In this document: positions 11,526 through 23,831 of the stretch, piece by piece
Numbering within the stretch: the first letter of the stretch is position 1
Layout of the letters: every line of letters starts with the position of its first letter
Assembly (NCBI GenBank): GCA_020881915.1
Contig: JAJFPB010000001.1
Location: 1,240,001-1,304,000, forward strand
Direction of reading: 5' to 3'
DNA from: Paramyrothecium sp. XJ0827
Lineage: Eukaryota; Ascomycota; Sordariomycetes; Hypocreales; Stachybotryaceae
Length of the DNA stretch: 64,000 nt
The notes under the pieces: model-generated
Told to the model about the DNA's origin: nothing
The model's input: only the letters and a program-made list of their open reading frames with translations
Database searches by the model: none
Position numbers and translations under genes: made by a program

Positions 11526-12642
11526 ATGGCATTCACAAAGACACAACTGTTCTTTTGGAGCGCTCTGCTAGTGCTGGCTAGCAGAGCAGCAGCGGCTATC
11601 ATCAATGTTCAGCCTGATGACGCCCAACAGCTCTCAGATCCAAATTATGGACCAATTCCAGGTCACGATCCCATCTACAGCACCTACAAAGGCGAGGATC
11701 CGACCTTTCCCGGCAACATTCGGGATGCCATTCTCCCCACCGCTAAGGGGCCGCCAGGATTGGATGATGTAGTCTGGCAGAATTTACTCTCTGCAGAATG
11801 GGTCATTTTTGAATTCTATCAGCAAGGGGTTGAGGCCTTTAACTCTTCATCTTTTGTGGAAGCTGGATATCCCAATCATACATATGATGCTATTTTGGAA
11901 ATCCGCAACAACGAGGCTGGGCCATCTACGAATTTTCCAAGGTCAAATCTCCCCAACGTCGATAAAGCCTGGAGCCTGCAAGTACAAGTTCCCTTACTAC
12001 GATGCCCTGTCCTTCCTCGCTTTGGCAACAATCCTTGAAATATCGAGCATGGCCTTCCTGACTGGGTTGGTTCAGACCGCGGAGCTTGCATCCTCTCATG
12101 GTGCCATGGTAGCAATTGCAGAGGTTGAAACTCGACACGAGGTCTGGGCCTTGCTTGATATCTGGAAGACAAACCCATTCGCAGGCACTTCCGATACTGT
12201 GTTCCCTTACGCTACCGAGATCCTCGACTTGACCAACCATTACATCGTACCAGGTAGCTGCCCCGACGCTAATCCTGTTTTTCCTACCCCCCGACAGAAC
12301 TTGCCGGCAGTCTCACCTGAGAAGGGTACCAAATCTTTACAGCCGGGAGCTACCATCGCGTTGAACTTCACGGATCCCACCAAACAACCAAAATTCAAGG
12401 ACAATTCAGAGTATTTCGCAACATTCTTTCACGGACCAACAAATATCAGCGTTCCCATTGAAACAAGCAACTGGCCAGAGACACCGATCCAGGCCCAAAT
12501 CCCTGCGGCATTTGAGCCGAAGGGTGTTATCATTTTGGTAGTCAGCGATGCTGCCGGTGCTCCCACTGCCGAGTCCATCATTGCGGGACCGAACTTCTTG
12601 CTCTTACAGCCTGCTGAGCTTGGAATTGCACTTGTTGCTTGA
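11526..12642 (+). CDS. Rds1-like secreted ferritin-fold protein, broken by one extra base
   Basis: An N-terminal signal peptide (about residues 1-24) precedes a ferritin-like domain of the fungal Rds1 (stress/nutrient response) family. Diagnostic stretches are EISSMAFLTGLVQ, AIAEVETRHEVWALLDIWKT, NPFAGTSDTVFPYA and PGSCP. The family's conserved text changes reading frame at the GGG near 11919-11921: the first part is read in one frame up to NNEAG, and the rest continues one base later at HLRIFQ. No GT-AG intron fits there, because no residues are missing. So this is a one-base insertion, either a true frameshift (pseudogene) or a sequencing or assembly error in a short G run. If correct as given, the product is truncated to about 170 aa and lacks most of the ferritin domain. 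Confidence 0.75.
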
Positions 12643-13699
12643 GTTATGTACTATCTAGTTTGGGACAGTATTTAAAATGACGACGATACTCGAAGGCAAC
12701 TTAGTAACAAACAATTAATCAAATCATTCTTATTACGAAAATTAAGTGAAGTGAGCTGGTAAACAGCCATATGACATCCAGTTTTGAGAGGTCCTAAAGT
12801 GATGAAAAAGACGGGATTGTTCTTTGTTTTTCTCCACCACGACAGTGCCAAAGCCTGGTGGGCTGTTTGTTTTGTGTCTGTTTCGTTTCTGTTCCTTGCA
12901 ATAACTAGGTGACTGAGAAAGTATCCCTCACTTTGTTTCCGTCTAGGACATTGGATTGATACAACGTTGAGCTATTTTGTTCTTGATGAAGACTACCTGG
13001 GCTATTGTTTATGCGAAATGCTCATGATCTCATTGGCGTCATGAACAGATATTTTAAGGCCAAAAATCCGCCATACTGTGGCTTTTGACATAACTACTGA
13101 CCATTTCATTCAGTCCATAAGTGTTCGGCGCATGAGACCACAAAACCAGGCGGGCTTGAGCTGGTCAGCCTTAACATGCTAGAAGTATATCATTCAGGAC
13201 CCTTGACGCCATCGGCCGCACGCCTTTGGGTCCCGAAGTGACAAGGCTAAGGCCTTATTTGAATGTTTTTTCTCGCTAAGTTTTAGAGTTTGCGCCTCAT
13301 TATAGAATTGCGGGTAAGAAAGAAAACAATGCCGCGGCCTCCCATTTTTGCTAGGTGTGCCTATGACCACATTCCAGAGGCGTATTGTTGGGCTTTACAC
13401 GGGCTTTACACTCTCTGGGTTTATCCAGCCGTCTTCCTTCCCAAATTTTGTTGATATATTGAAGCCTTCCTAAGGAAATATTGCATGTGCCTAGCAGATT
13501 AGTCTTCTCATAATGATAGGACGATCTGCCAATCTACCATGATAGCTTCTTCCAAGTTATCATCCAACAAGAATGTCAACCTTGATTGTACTCATGCACA
13601 TGGTCCAGTATTGAGGTAAAACCCCTGCGATACTGTAACGCCACTGCTTATGGTAAAATCTGTCCCCCAACTACGTCTTAAATCTGGTAGCTGGTATCC
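12643..13699. other. Intergenic between convergent genes
   Basis: The Rds1-like gene (plus) and the GMC gene (minus) point toward each other here. No coding frame, repeat or RNA gene was recognised in this AT-leaning stretch. Confidence 0.45.
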
Positions 13700-16006
13700 C
13701 TAAGCTCGCCTGAGTATTAAATCTGCAGCCTAAAGAGGCGTTAGCCAAAGATCCCTCATGAAGAACATTTGAAAACGAAGAAATAACTCGCTACTGACTT
13801 TCTCGCCAATAGCATAGGCAGTGGAGCTCGTGTGTGTGCTTGGTATGAGTGGCATGATGGAATTATCCGCAATGCTCAATCTCTTCGTCCCATACACTTT
13901 GAGGTCCGGTCCCACGACACCTCCAAGCTCTAGAGGAGCAAGTGACGCAGTGCCTATGGGATGTCCAGTGCTAGGGCTTATTCTACTTGCGATCCACGAC
14001 TTCAATTCCTCAGCATCCGTCATATCAGCCCCGGGACTGGTCTCGACGGGTCCAAAAGCCTCGACCATGGCGTCGGAGCTCATGAACTGGCGCGTTCCGC
14101 GAAGAAGCTCGACGACAAGATCAAGGTCGACCGGATTGGAAAATGAGCGGTAGTCAATGACGGGCTCCACATCACCTCGGCCCGTGGCATCAACTCCATC
14201 GTCATTCGGAGAGATGTGAATGGTTCCACGACTTAGACATTTGCATAATACAATACTGAAGGAAGATCCCCCGGAGAACGGCACTTCTAATAGAGTTGAT
14301 GCGTCGGACTTGAATTGTCTTGCAAGTGCTTGTTTCTGCTGGACATATCCTGCAATAACAGTTGGGTCGGTGTCCTCGTGAAGATACTCCGCAGGATCTT
14401 GTGCAAGAATTTCCTCCACAATCTCGTCCGTACGGTTGGAGAAAAAGTTGAGAGGTAGAAACACAACACTGTTGACGTAAGAGGTATAAGGCCCTGAACC
14501 ACGTATGATCAGCAACCTCGTGCAAATACATGTGGAATGGTCCTATTTGTAATCACCTGTTTTATTCGCTTCCCAGGATTCCAAAGCTTGTGCGGCGTAC
14601 TCGGGGTCCGTCAAAAGACTCGTGCTGTTGGGACTGGGCCATTTGGTGACTGTGTGACACTGATCAGTGACCTAGTCCAGATGCCTACCAAAACTTGGGA
14701 ATCGTTAGATGCACCACTCACAGCTGTATGATATCGCGAAATTCATGTGGTCTTGAAAGTTTTCACCAACTCCCGGAAGTTCGACCTTGACCTGTACTCC
14801 CGCAGGCTCCAGAATGTGCCTCGGGCCAATGCCACTTCTTTGCAAAACTTGTGGAGTATGGGCTGAGCCAGCCGAGATGATGATTTCGCGTCTAGCACGG
14901 ACCTCAAAAGCAGCATCAGGCATTTCGCCATCTCTGGGCGTGTACCGCACTCCACTAGCAACCCAATCGTCTTCTTCATCCGAAGGCTCCGAGAGCAGTA
15001 CTTGTGTCACTCGATGAGCAGGTAGGAGGTGAAAGTTTTCTCGTGAGGCTGGGCCCTGCTTATTCTCGTAGTGCCCCGTTCGGGCAAAAGACCTCCTTTC
15101 TGTGGATGGGTCTCGCGAAGTCGGTGCCCAGTAGACACCCGAGGCGTCGCCACCAGCTCCTTCTTTTGGAAATCTGAAGCCGGGGATCTTCTTGAACGCA
15201 TTCCACATTGCAACTGTAAGACTGGGTTTTAGCGCTTCTGAACCAAATGACAGCTGTGCTGACTTACTGGTATTTGGCCAATGGAATGGGCGGTAGCTTG
15301 AGTAGATTGGTGTTGTCCCACCATATGCTGCCTCAATATCATATGTGATATTGTATTCTTCAACCATTCGCTCAGTAGGCCGTACAAATGTCACACTCTT
15401 TTTGAAGAATGGTAGCAGATTTTTCCAACCCCATTCATCGGCAAATAGTTTCTCGTGCTTGTCTCCAGCAGCCCAGACCCAAGCATCGTAGTCCTCCGCA
15501 GAACCCCTCATGAAGAACATGCCATTTACCGCCGAGCTACCTCCAACAACAGAGCCCGCAGCAAGAACTTTTCTTGTACCGTCAAGCCCAAGTTGAGGAA
15601 CCGAAGTGAGATTGTACATGCGAGTTGCCGCGGGATACTCGTCAGGAGGCCCCGCAAGGCGGTCGGGAGTCACAACCGCCTCAATGGAATGGGACCTATC
15701 GAGGTAGCCGTACTCAATGACCAGGACGGTATCTTTCGCCAGAACTCAGCATGGAATGACGTGTTGGTCCATGTAGGGTCACTTACAAGTTCCACTTTCA
15801 CTTAGGCGGTCAGCAACCGTGAGACCAGCAGTACCGGCTCCGACAACGATGAAGTCGTATTCATCTAGGACTTGCTCTTGCCTCTTGAGCACAGTTGCCT
15901 GTCGTGCGTGAGCAGGGAGCCCCAGTACATCGCCTAACAGAACCCCGAAGAGATATAGTGCTGAAAAGTCTAGGGTCTGCATATTGGTGACAATTGAGCT
16001 TGACAA
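13700..16006 (-). CDS. Secreted GMC oxidoreductase (FAD-dependent alcohol oxidase/dehydrogenase)
   Basis: Five exons: 16006-15787, 15732-14722, 14649-14557, 14493-13799 and 13729-13700, giving about 682 aa. The second Met at 15982 is an alternative start that gives a cleaner signal peptide (MQTLDFSALYLFGVLL). The FAD-binding fingerprint FIVVGAGTAGLTVADRL is followed by GGSSAVNGMFFMRGS and the second GMC signature SAGSAHTPQVLQRSGIGP. The C-terminal domain has HPIGTASLAP (catalytic His) and the closing PSTHTSSTAYAIGEK. The tiny last exon completes the FAD-domain helix and supplies the stop. The family oxidises alcohols such as aryl alcohols, choline or sugars; the substrate cannot be read from sequence. 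The nearby SDR and EthD genes might act with it, but they lie on the other strand and co-regulation is not shown. Confidence 0.88.
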
Positions 16007-17538
16007 TTTTCTTAGAAGTATGCTTGACTGAGAATGGGTGATGAAGATATAAAGTCCAAAAGTCCCTTGTAGCTTATGTCTTCTTATTCATATTCATATG
16101 CCGTCCTCCAGGTAAGCTTTGACTTCAGGCTAATATCTACATACGCTGACCGCATCGGCAGTTGAGTGGTTGCTTGAACAGAGACGTCTGTTTCGCTACC
16201 ATTGTTTTCATCGTATGTTGATCATTGCACATAGAGTGAAAGCGGGGAATGTGGTCTTGGCGGAATAATACTAGTACCATTTGAAGTCGGACGCCATCAC
16301 ATACTGCAATGCATGGGTTACCTGATCTGTTCGGAACCGGCATCCTCAAATTAACCATGTCGATGCTGAAGTTGATTCACTGTGGCAATTATCCCCGCCA
16401 AGTAGAATCTTAAGGGTTATCTTGGACGGAGTAGAGTTGACCAGCAAAGACACGGGTTGCCCGGGCTGCGCGCAACAACAATCTTCATAATGGAACCTAC
16501 TTCGGTCCACTATTCCTCAAAGTGCTCCTGCCATTAATATTCAATGGAATATACTTGATCATCTGCAGTAGAGGCACGGATGTCAACAAGCCGAACAATA
16601 CATTTTCCTGAGCTATCTTTCCAGAATGCACTATGAAGAGCGGTAGACAATGACTTCGTGATGACGAGCGTTTGCTGGTGACTAAAGAGCTGATGCTGCC
16701 TTTCATGGCAACAGCAATGAGCACTAGCCATACTTGCTCTTTGGTCATATTCTAAGCACGTCGGGGCTATGTGAGTCGCCTTCGCATTTGACGTATGTCA
16801 AATCTTGGACATAATCACATCGACTTGCCGCCGAAATGGGTGAAATCGTGCACAACGCAACAGCACGGTGGAGATAGACCGCTATAGACTGATGCTCTAT
16901 ATGGAGATCAATAGTATGCAGACGCTTCGGATAAACGTACCAAGGTGATTGAAGTCAGAAGAGCAGCAACAGACCCTTTCACGTAGTGACATCGGGATCG
17001 TTGCATATCATCATTTTGTGTTCAATATGATTGAATATGCGGAAACATGAATGATGAGATACATATTCCGGATCTCCTGGCAACGATAATTTACTGATGG
17101 TTTTCCACTACTCTCGATATCGGGTCTAGTATCGTGCAGCAACACGCCGAGAATTGAGCGAGTGAATGCCGCAGAGGGCTTGCTCGTCGTTCGCTCGTTC
17201 CGCCGAGCCTTATGCGTAGCCGCGCGCGCAACAGTCACTACTTTGGAGCTACTACTCCTCCGATCGAGAATAGTTAGCTTAGTATGCAATACAGTTCTGC
17301 ACGAAGCACGCAAGATATGTCAGCGAGGGGTGATGACAAATGTGCTTGGCTACGGCAGCGCCGGTCCCACTGATGGTGCGAAGGTAATTTGTGAGTGCAA
17401 CTGCCTTGCACTATATAAAGCGAGCGAAGCTGATGCAAATGCGTCCGGAATCGAATCATACCACGCTTTATTGAAAGCCATCTTGTTATATCCTAAACCA
17501 CTTACATTTCTCCTTCCTCTCAAATCAACACAGCAACC
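16007..17538. promoter_or_regulatory. Divergent intergenic region, GMC and SDR promoters
   Basis: No gene recognised. The GMC gene and the SDR gene are transcribed away from this 1.5-kb stretch. On the plus strand actatataaag (17410-17420) is a good TATA box about 120 nt before the SDR start, followed by a pyrimidine-rich leader ending cagcaaccATGG. Confidence 0.5.
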
Positions 17539-18288
17539 ATGGCTACCAATCTCGTCGCACTCATTCTCGGTGCCGGCCCCAATGTTGGCGCCTCGGTCGC
17601 AAGTAAACTGGCCAGCAGCGGCTACAAAATCGCCGTTGCTTCCCGGAGTGGGAATGGCATCAAGAATGCCGATGGGTACCTCACCCTGAAAGCAGATTTC
17701 ACCAAACCCGAGACGATCCCGGCATTGTTCGAGGGGGTCAAAAAGGAATTCAACACAGCCCCCAGCGTCGTCGTATACAATGCAGCAGCGGTCAAAAGTC
17801 CACCTGTAGAGGACTCCGTCCTGTCCCTTCCTGTGGAGGCCTTCGTGTCCGACCTCAACATCAACACCGTCAGCCCTTATGCCGCTGCGCAACAGGCTGT
17901 AGCTGGCTGGGAAACGCTTCCAAAGGAGACGAAGAAGACTTTTATCTACACCGGCAATATTTTGAATGTGAACATCTTGCCTGTACCTCTGTTGTTGACC
18001 CTGGGGGTGGGGAAGTCAGCTTCGGCACATTGGCTTGGGCTTGCGGATGCACTTTACACATCCAAAGGATATAAGTAAGTTTGGGTCCTCAAGCAAAAAA
18101 GATCAAAAACTAATGCGTTTAATTACAGATTCTATTATGCTGACCAGCGCCTGGAGGACGGAAAGTCTATTGGAACAGCCATCAGCGGCCCTGCACATGG
18201 TGAATTCTACGAACAACTGGCAAACCATGCCGAAGGTGTACCATGGCACGCCACATTTGTGGAGGGCAAAGGCTATGTTAAATTTTGA
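17539..18288 (+). CDS. Atypical short-chain dehydrogenase/reductase
   Basis: Two exons, 17539-18074 and 18129-18288, give 231 aa. The Rossmann fingerprint LILGAGPNVGASVA is at residues 8-21, a dinucleotide-binding Gly-rich loop, and VVYNAAA corresponds to the NNAG strand. No canonical YxxxK follows at the usual distance; the region reads FIYTGN. It therefore resembles the fungal atypical SDRs, in which the catalytic pair is altered or absent. Length is normal and the single 54-nt intron has consensus GTAAGT and ACAG. Probably cytosolic, since no signal peptide is present. Substrate unknown. Confidence 0.85.
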
Positions 18289-19071
18289 GCAGCATTAGTT
18301 CTTGAACGATTTTTGTCTCACATTAATGATGTTTCTCTCCCTCCTTCAGGCCCAAGACTTGCTGCATGACCATATTTGTGACCCGATGTAACATGCTGGT
18401 GCACACTAAGTGCCCTAACAGACGCGCGGAACCTCTTCAATGGTTTGTGCATTACAAATGCCACAACATATTCCAAGTAGTCTAGGTACAGCCCAGAAAT
18501 TATAGTCGTGGTGGTTCGATTTATTTAGTTTTCTTCTCATTTTTCGAGTAGAGGCCGTCACCTCGGGGTTGGCCTGCAGCCACATGCTGTGACTTGTTGG
18601 TTGCGAAGATGTAACAGCACGGCGTTGTATGCGTGGTTGGTTGCACTCCAGGCTTGAATCACGAACATCAATTGCCAAGACATTTGGTCTTACCGTCGGG
18701 TCATCTCGGGCGCTGTTGTTCTCATGCTAATCAAGTTCTCTCATTCTTCATATGCATCTGTTGAAGTGTTCTCAGCCAGGCCGCTCATACCTAGATGAAT
18801 GCTTGCATATTATGGTCATCAGGTTGAAATTCTTTTCAGTTTCCGTCGTGACCGGTTTTTTCTCGGAGTCTCTTTCATTACCAAAATATTTTAGCAGGCG
18901 AGCGGTACAGTTCCGGTTCTTTCCTGCTCACTGTCTGTTGGTCTCACTTCCAACACACCACCTGCATCTAATAAAAGCCGAAGCGCCCTGTTGGAAATGT
19001 TCTCGGTAACTTTGCTTCCCCCACTCATTCTACCACATCATCTTTGCATTTACTAACACATCTTTGGAAAC
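18289..19071. other. Intergenic, upstream of the EthD gene
   Basis: No coding signal. A pyrimidine-rich leader (for example ctttgcttcccccactcattctacc) ends at the EthD start codon. Confidence 0.45.
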
Positions 19072-19561
19072 ATGACATCTCAATCTCAGCTCATTAAGTT
19101 TGACGTATGTCTATACAAGAAAGGGGACATTTCATTTGAGGACTTCACCAAATGGTGCACGGAAGTCTATCCACCTCTCGCCATACCAATAATGAAAAGA
19201 CATGGCATTGTGAAATGGGCCCAGGTATGTTGAGTAGAGGACATCTTCTCATCATCATGCTGATTTGGAATGCGTATTGACACTGATCTAGAGTGTGATG
19301 CCGCCACACTTTCGGGAGCCCTTGCGTGCATCTTTGAAGGACCAGCTGGACCGTCCGGAGTGGACCGTTCCAGACTATGATATGATGATGTCGTACTGGG
19401 TTCCTTCCATGGATGTGATGACTGCTACCACCACAGATCCGGAGTGGATTGAGCTGGAGAAGGAGGCGACCAAGCGGGCTAACGTTTCACTTGGCCACTT
19501 CGTTATCGGATATCAGACGGTTCACTTTGAAGGCAATAATAATCTAGAGAATAGTGTCTGA
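19072..19561 (+). CDS. EthD-domain protein
   Basis: Two exons, 19072-19224 and 19292-19561, give 140 aa covering one small EthD (dimeric alpha-beta barrel) domain. Supporting text includes YPPLAIPIMKRHGIVKW, REPLRASL, RPEWTVPDYD, YWVPSMDVM, DPEWIELEKEA and the closing HFVIGYQTVHFE. Fungal members of this family often sit beside polyketide or aromatic pathways and act as dehydratases or cyclases on phenolic intermediates, but many have unknown roles. Here the neighbours are an SDR, a GMC oxidoreductase and a secreted esterase-like protein with no polyketide synthase in view, so a pathway assignment would be guesswork. Confidence 0.85.
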
Positions 19562-19815
19562 AGGGCTGACCTCTGAATGTCTCGAGTAGTAGCCATAATT
19601 AGACACTATGTTCAGAGTACCTGAATAAGAATAAGCCGTTATATAGGGCGTAATATGGTGCAAGAACTCTGACTCTTGGGGAGTTTCGTGATGCAACACC
19701 TTCTGCTCGCTTGCAGGTTCATTCCTGAAGAGGGAATCGTATAGTGCTTCAAGCTGGAAATAGGCTTTACTTTCCTCCACGACTAAAGTACCATATGAAT
19801 ACACTGAGATAGCCC

Positions 19816-20910
19816 TTATAAATCGTTGCCGTCGTAAACAGTTACCTCCGGCCACTCCTCAGAAGGCGCATCCATGAGCGGTGAATCCTCACCACGCAGA
19901 TGTTCATCGAAGAAGGCTGAGACATACGCACTTCTGATATCCACCATTCGTCTCCCATCGATTCGGCCCAACGGCCGAGTTGTGCCCCATATCTTCCAAA
20001 ATGTTTGGTCAGTCCAGTCTTGATGGACAGTACCGTTGACATAGATGGACCGCCACCAATCTGTTTGCTGGCTCGTGTAGTTGTTCCATGATCTATCCGA
20101 TCCTGAGTGGTGGTTTTCGAACCCCAGAAGTAAGGATGGTCTTTTGACGTCGGCCGCCGTCGTATTGGATGCGGCGACACCGAATATGGTGCCGTCCTGA
20201 TTGAATACGGCCGCGATGGCATCGCTGGAAGTGGCTGCATTGAGCGCAACAGAGCCCCCGAAAGAGTGGCCGAAAACTCCTAGCTTATCGGTCTTGAAGG
20301 GTGCGTTCAGCTCGGCCACTAATTCTGGCCAGTAGCTCACGAAATGGACGACCTCGCGGACTCGTACTGGGTGATAGGCGTTGATGAATTCTGGTGTGGA
20401 CGAGAAGGTCAATGGCAGGCCTAGAACTCCTGTTCCGTTGGGAAAGCGGACGAATGGCTGTTCATAAGGATGGTCCAAAGCAGCGACTGCATAGCCCTGG
20501 GACGCTAATTCGGAAAGGAGAATGCCAAACCCGTCTGACGACGGACCCCAACCACCGGGACCAAAGATGATGGATGGGCCGGCGGGCTTGCATAGGAACG
20601 ACGCATTCCAGCGATTTGTTGTCGTCAGATGGGACACATTGTAGTTCCAGCGCGCGGCATAAAGCTGGGCTTCTTCAGGCTGAAGATAAGGAATCGGGGG
20701 GCCCGGCTCGTCCTCGGTGGGATAATAAATAGTGGCGAGGTATTGAGTTGATACGTTGTTTGGCGAAACGGGATCGTCTCGATTGATAAAGTCAACAGCA
20801 ACTCGGCGCACGCCCACGTTGTATTTCCCAGAAGGCTCGGGGACGGGCTCGGCTTGCGCGAGCTGCGCTAGCCACAACGCTCCCGCAATGGACGTAAGTT
20901 GCAGCTTCAT
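19816..20910 (-). CDS. Secreted PAF-acetylhydrolase-like alpha/beta hydrolase
   Basis: Single exon of 364 aa from the Met at 20910. An upstream in-frame Met at 21012 would bury the signal peptide and overlap the likely promoter, so the inner start is preferred. The signal peptide spans about residues 1-19 (MKLQLTSIAGALWLAQLAQA). The oxyanion/backbone strand IIFGPGGWGPSS, the nucleophile elbow GVFGHSFGGS, the acid region FNQDGTIFG and the His in TVHQDW give a plausible Ser-Asp-His triad. This matches the plasma PAF-acetylhydrolase/lipoprotein-associated phospholipase A2 family, which hydrolyses short or oxidised sn-2 acyl esters. Several N-glycosylation sequons (NVS, NGT, NTT, NYT) fit secretion. 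Confidence 0.85.
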   Translation of the reverse strand: MKLQLTSIAGALWLAQLAQAEPVPEPSGKYNVGVRRVAVDFINRDDPVSPNNVSTQYLATIYYPTEDEPGPPIPYLQPEEAQLYAARWNYNVSHLTTTNRWNASFLCKPAGPSIIFGPGGWGPSSDGFGILLSELASQGYAVAALDHPYEQPFVRFPNGTGVLGLPLTFSSTPEFINAYHPVRVREVVHFVSYWPELVAELNAPFKTDKLGVFGHSFGGSVALNAATSSDAIAAVFNQDGTIFGVAASNTTAADVKRPSLLLGFENHHSGSDRSWNNYTSQQTDWWRSIYVNGTVHQDWTDQTFWKIWGTTRPLGRIDGRRMVDIRSAYVSAFFDEHLRGEDSPLMDAPSEEWPEVTVYDGNDL

Positions 20911-22122
20911 GACGACGGAGATTGTGAGTTTGAGGCGAAGCTTACGGCCTCCGGTATTTGTGGCAACCCCGCTCGTATTTAAATAAGTTTCACTACACCC
21001 ATGCCTTGTCATGGGGTGTAAGAAATCCGATTAAAAAAATATGAGGCGAAGGATGATCTATTGAACTTGCCTGGATTAGGCAGCTCGTGGGTCGTGATCC
21101 TTCCAATTGTCAGACTATTACTGGACCAACTTAACTAGTTACCACGAGCGAAGGAAAAAGTTCCTGCCCCATGCTCCATTCTAATGTAGTATAGAGGCAC
21201 AGCCGACAGATAAGAAAATGGTTTAACACTAGAATTCGAAGTTGTCCCTCCTCCAAATGGTGGCCACCGTCGAATAGACGAGGTTCACCAGAAATTGGAT
21301 GCTAATTTAGCGTCCAGAATATGATAACGTAAAGTGAAAGTTGAGTCCCGTCCTAGAACGGCTGTGTCATCATAAGGTTGTGAACTCTCGTTCACTTCAT
21401 ACGATTAATCCATCCTCTAAATCCTCTACATCGTCATTATCCGACTTTCAACTCTCTAAGGCTCCATTTCCAGCTCTTCCTCCTCTTCTGTGTCTGTCAT
21501 ACTCCATGGCTGCCATCTTATACCTTTGTCGCAGGGCAACATCTCCAAGTTCTTATTGTGGTTTCGCCAGGCATATCAATTTCAAGAAACAGCTTTGCAA
21601 CGCGCCATAGAAATTACGTGTCTATCTCATCAACTTAGTCTCTTCAAGAGACGCCTCCAAGCCGGAGAAAAAGTTGATTTGAATGCACGTACGCTTTGCA
21701 GGTCATCAAGTTGACACCTATTGACCGAGGGAAAGGCGATTGAGATCGCTTTGTGAGTCTTGTCGCAAAATGACTCGCATCAACGCACTGCCTTTTGACA
21801 TAGCTCCTGTATTTACGCAAGACTAATGAGTGGAAGAGACAGATTCAGGGCTATTCTTTTTACAGCTGCATGCCTAGGAAGCCGTGCAAAAGGTGACCAG
21901 GATAGTACTACTCACAACCATGCTCGCGTCTTGCACCGCACATGGTGAGATGGTCTTTCAGTGGTGGAGTGGATGCGATTGCAGGGGTCAACGCCAGCCA
22001 CTCAGCCGATCTCCTAGTGTACTGCCCACCCTCCTACTGTCAATGACGGACTACCCTCAGAGATTTATTGAAGGCCAAGTCAACAGATAGCAAATCTGTG
22101 GTCAAAGTTCTCAGTCGGAAAC
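20911..22122. promoter_or_regulatory. Divergent intergenic region with a TATA-like element for the PAF-AH gene
   Basis: On the minus strand ttatttaaata (near 20975-20985) lies about 70 nt upstream of the PAF-AH-like start. The rest, up to the CorA-like gene, has only short frames without domain signals. Confidence 0.45.
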
Positions 22123-23584
22123 ATGGAAGGGTTAGAATTCTGTGCAAAGAACTCGTATAATGACCAGCTCATTGTCTTCAAAGATGAAACCCCGCCGTCT
22201 TCATGCTCAAGCGAGGCTCAAGCAGACAAGACGGAAAAGCAAGAGACGTTCTTTGAGACAATAGAGATACGACACGGGGTTCCCGACAGGCATTCTCTTG
22301 ATGCTCCAAAAGAGCCACCCACGCATGATCGGTCATCGCGATCAGTCTCTGGGCTGCGAACTTTTTTCTCGGAGCGAGATCATGGTGACACAGCTCCCCA
22401 GTTGAGGCTCATCCACATTCGAGTCTTCTCCGGGCGAGCAGCGGCTTCGCAGAAGGTGTCCCTGGATATCACAAAAAGCCTGTTTGACTCTCTCCTAAGC
22501 CAGAGCCAGGCAAATCCTTGGGTTTGCTGGCTTCTCAGCAACAAGTTTGATGGGCTGCACTTTATGAGGGCGCAAAAGACATATGCAGACACATATTTCT
22601 TTGGATTCTATCACTGCGCTCTAATTTGGACATTTTCCCCTTCTACCGCGTTCACAAGACTGTTGCTGGTCGATCGAGCCTATGCGGAACACGAATCCTT
22701 ATGCGGTTTGCTACACAGCTACGCGCCGCATCTCTTCACCCCATATGTGCCTTTGCTGGCTGGCGTCATGAATGCCATGCTTCGGCATGACGAGAATCTG
22801 GACGACCTGGTAAGCAGAGTCACCGCGGTCGAAAAAGGCACTGGCTTTGCATGGGGATCCAACCAGACGCCCAGTTTTAATTTTGATGTTGATGCGCTCG
22901 CAACATGGTCCAGGAAAAGTGCCTATGTGCAAATCAACGTCGTTAATATCTTGAGGCATCATAATAATTGTATGCAAGCCCTCGACATCGCCAAGGACTT
23001 GCATTCAAAATATTCACCTCAAGGCGCGACTGCCTTCATGGTCGGTTATGATGAGTCCATGATAGAAATTTTGGATGCGATTCATACTATCGAAATGCGA
23101 GCCACGTCGTTCGCCTCGTACGCGGCCTACATAAAGAGCAGGGCAGAATCGCAAATCAGTGTGGTAAGACCGTCCTCTTTTGGAAATCGTCTCGTAAGCG
23201 TAGACTACTAATAAACAAATCTGACAGATATTTGCTCTGCTCAGTCACGAAGACTCTATCTCGAGCATTAAACTCGCTGAATCCTCCATGGAGATTGCGG
23301 CTGCCGCGAAACGCGACAGCTCTGCTATGAAAACAGTCGCTGTCGTCACCATGGCTTTTCTTCCGGCCACATTTCTTGCCGCGTTCTTTGCCATGCCAGT
23401 CTTTGAATGGAAACAAAAGACGGACGTAAGGCTAGACGGATACCTGCTATACTGGGCTGTGGCCGCCCCTGCAACAGCGATCGTCTTTGCAGTATGGGCA
23501 TTGTCCACACAGCGTGACTGGATTATGCACGTACTTTTCCAACGTTCGCAAAACTCAGGTGAATCAAGGAAGAAGCAGGTCTAG
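22123..23584 (+). CDS. CorA-like membrane protein
   Basis: Two exons, 22123-23163 and 23228-23584, give 465 aa. The first 300 residues form a soluble domain that I do not assign. The C-terminus is typical of fungal CorA-like (Mg2+ transporter superfamily) proteins: a helix ending AAAAKRDSSAMKTVAVVTM, then a first transmembrane segment (about residues 379-400, MAFLPATFLAAFFAMPVF) and a second (about 416-437, LLYWAVAAPATAIVFAVWAL). The GMN signature of true magnesium channels is replaced by AMP (AFFAMPVFEW), as is usual in this fungal group, so transport is uncertain. The 64-nt intron has GTAAGA and CTGACAG. Confidence 0.82.
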
Positions 23585-23831
23585 CCAGGGTTGGAATGAT
23601 GTGGAATGATGTGGAAACGCCGAGAAGCGTGGCGCGTAGCAAAGCTCTCGGAATCAAGGACTAGGAGTAGCCAGCTCTGGCCCAAAAAATTTGTGTCTGC
23701 GGATGCTCTAGTTTGCATTCACTGAATACTACCCTCGCCGTTCGATCCGTGACTACATCGGGTTTGGATTTCCTCTATCATATTATGACTGCAATCCTTA
23801 GACCATGGATTTGTGAGTGCCGTACTGGTAC

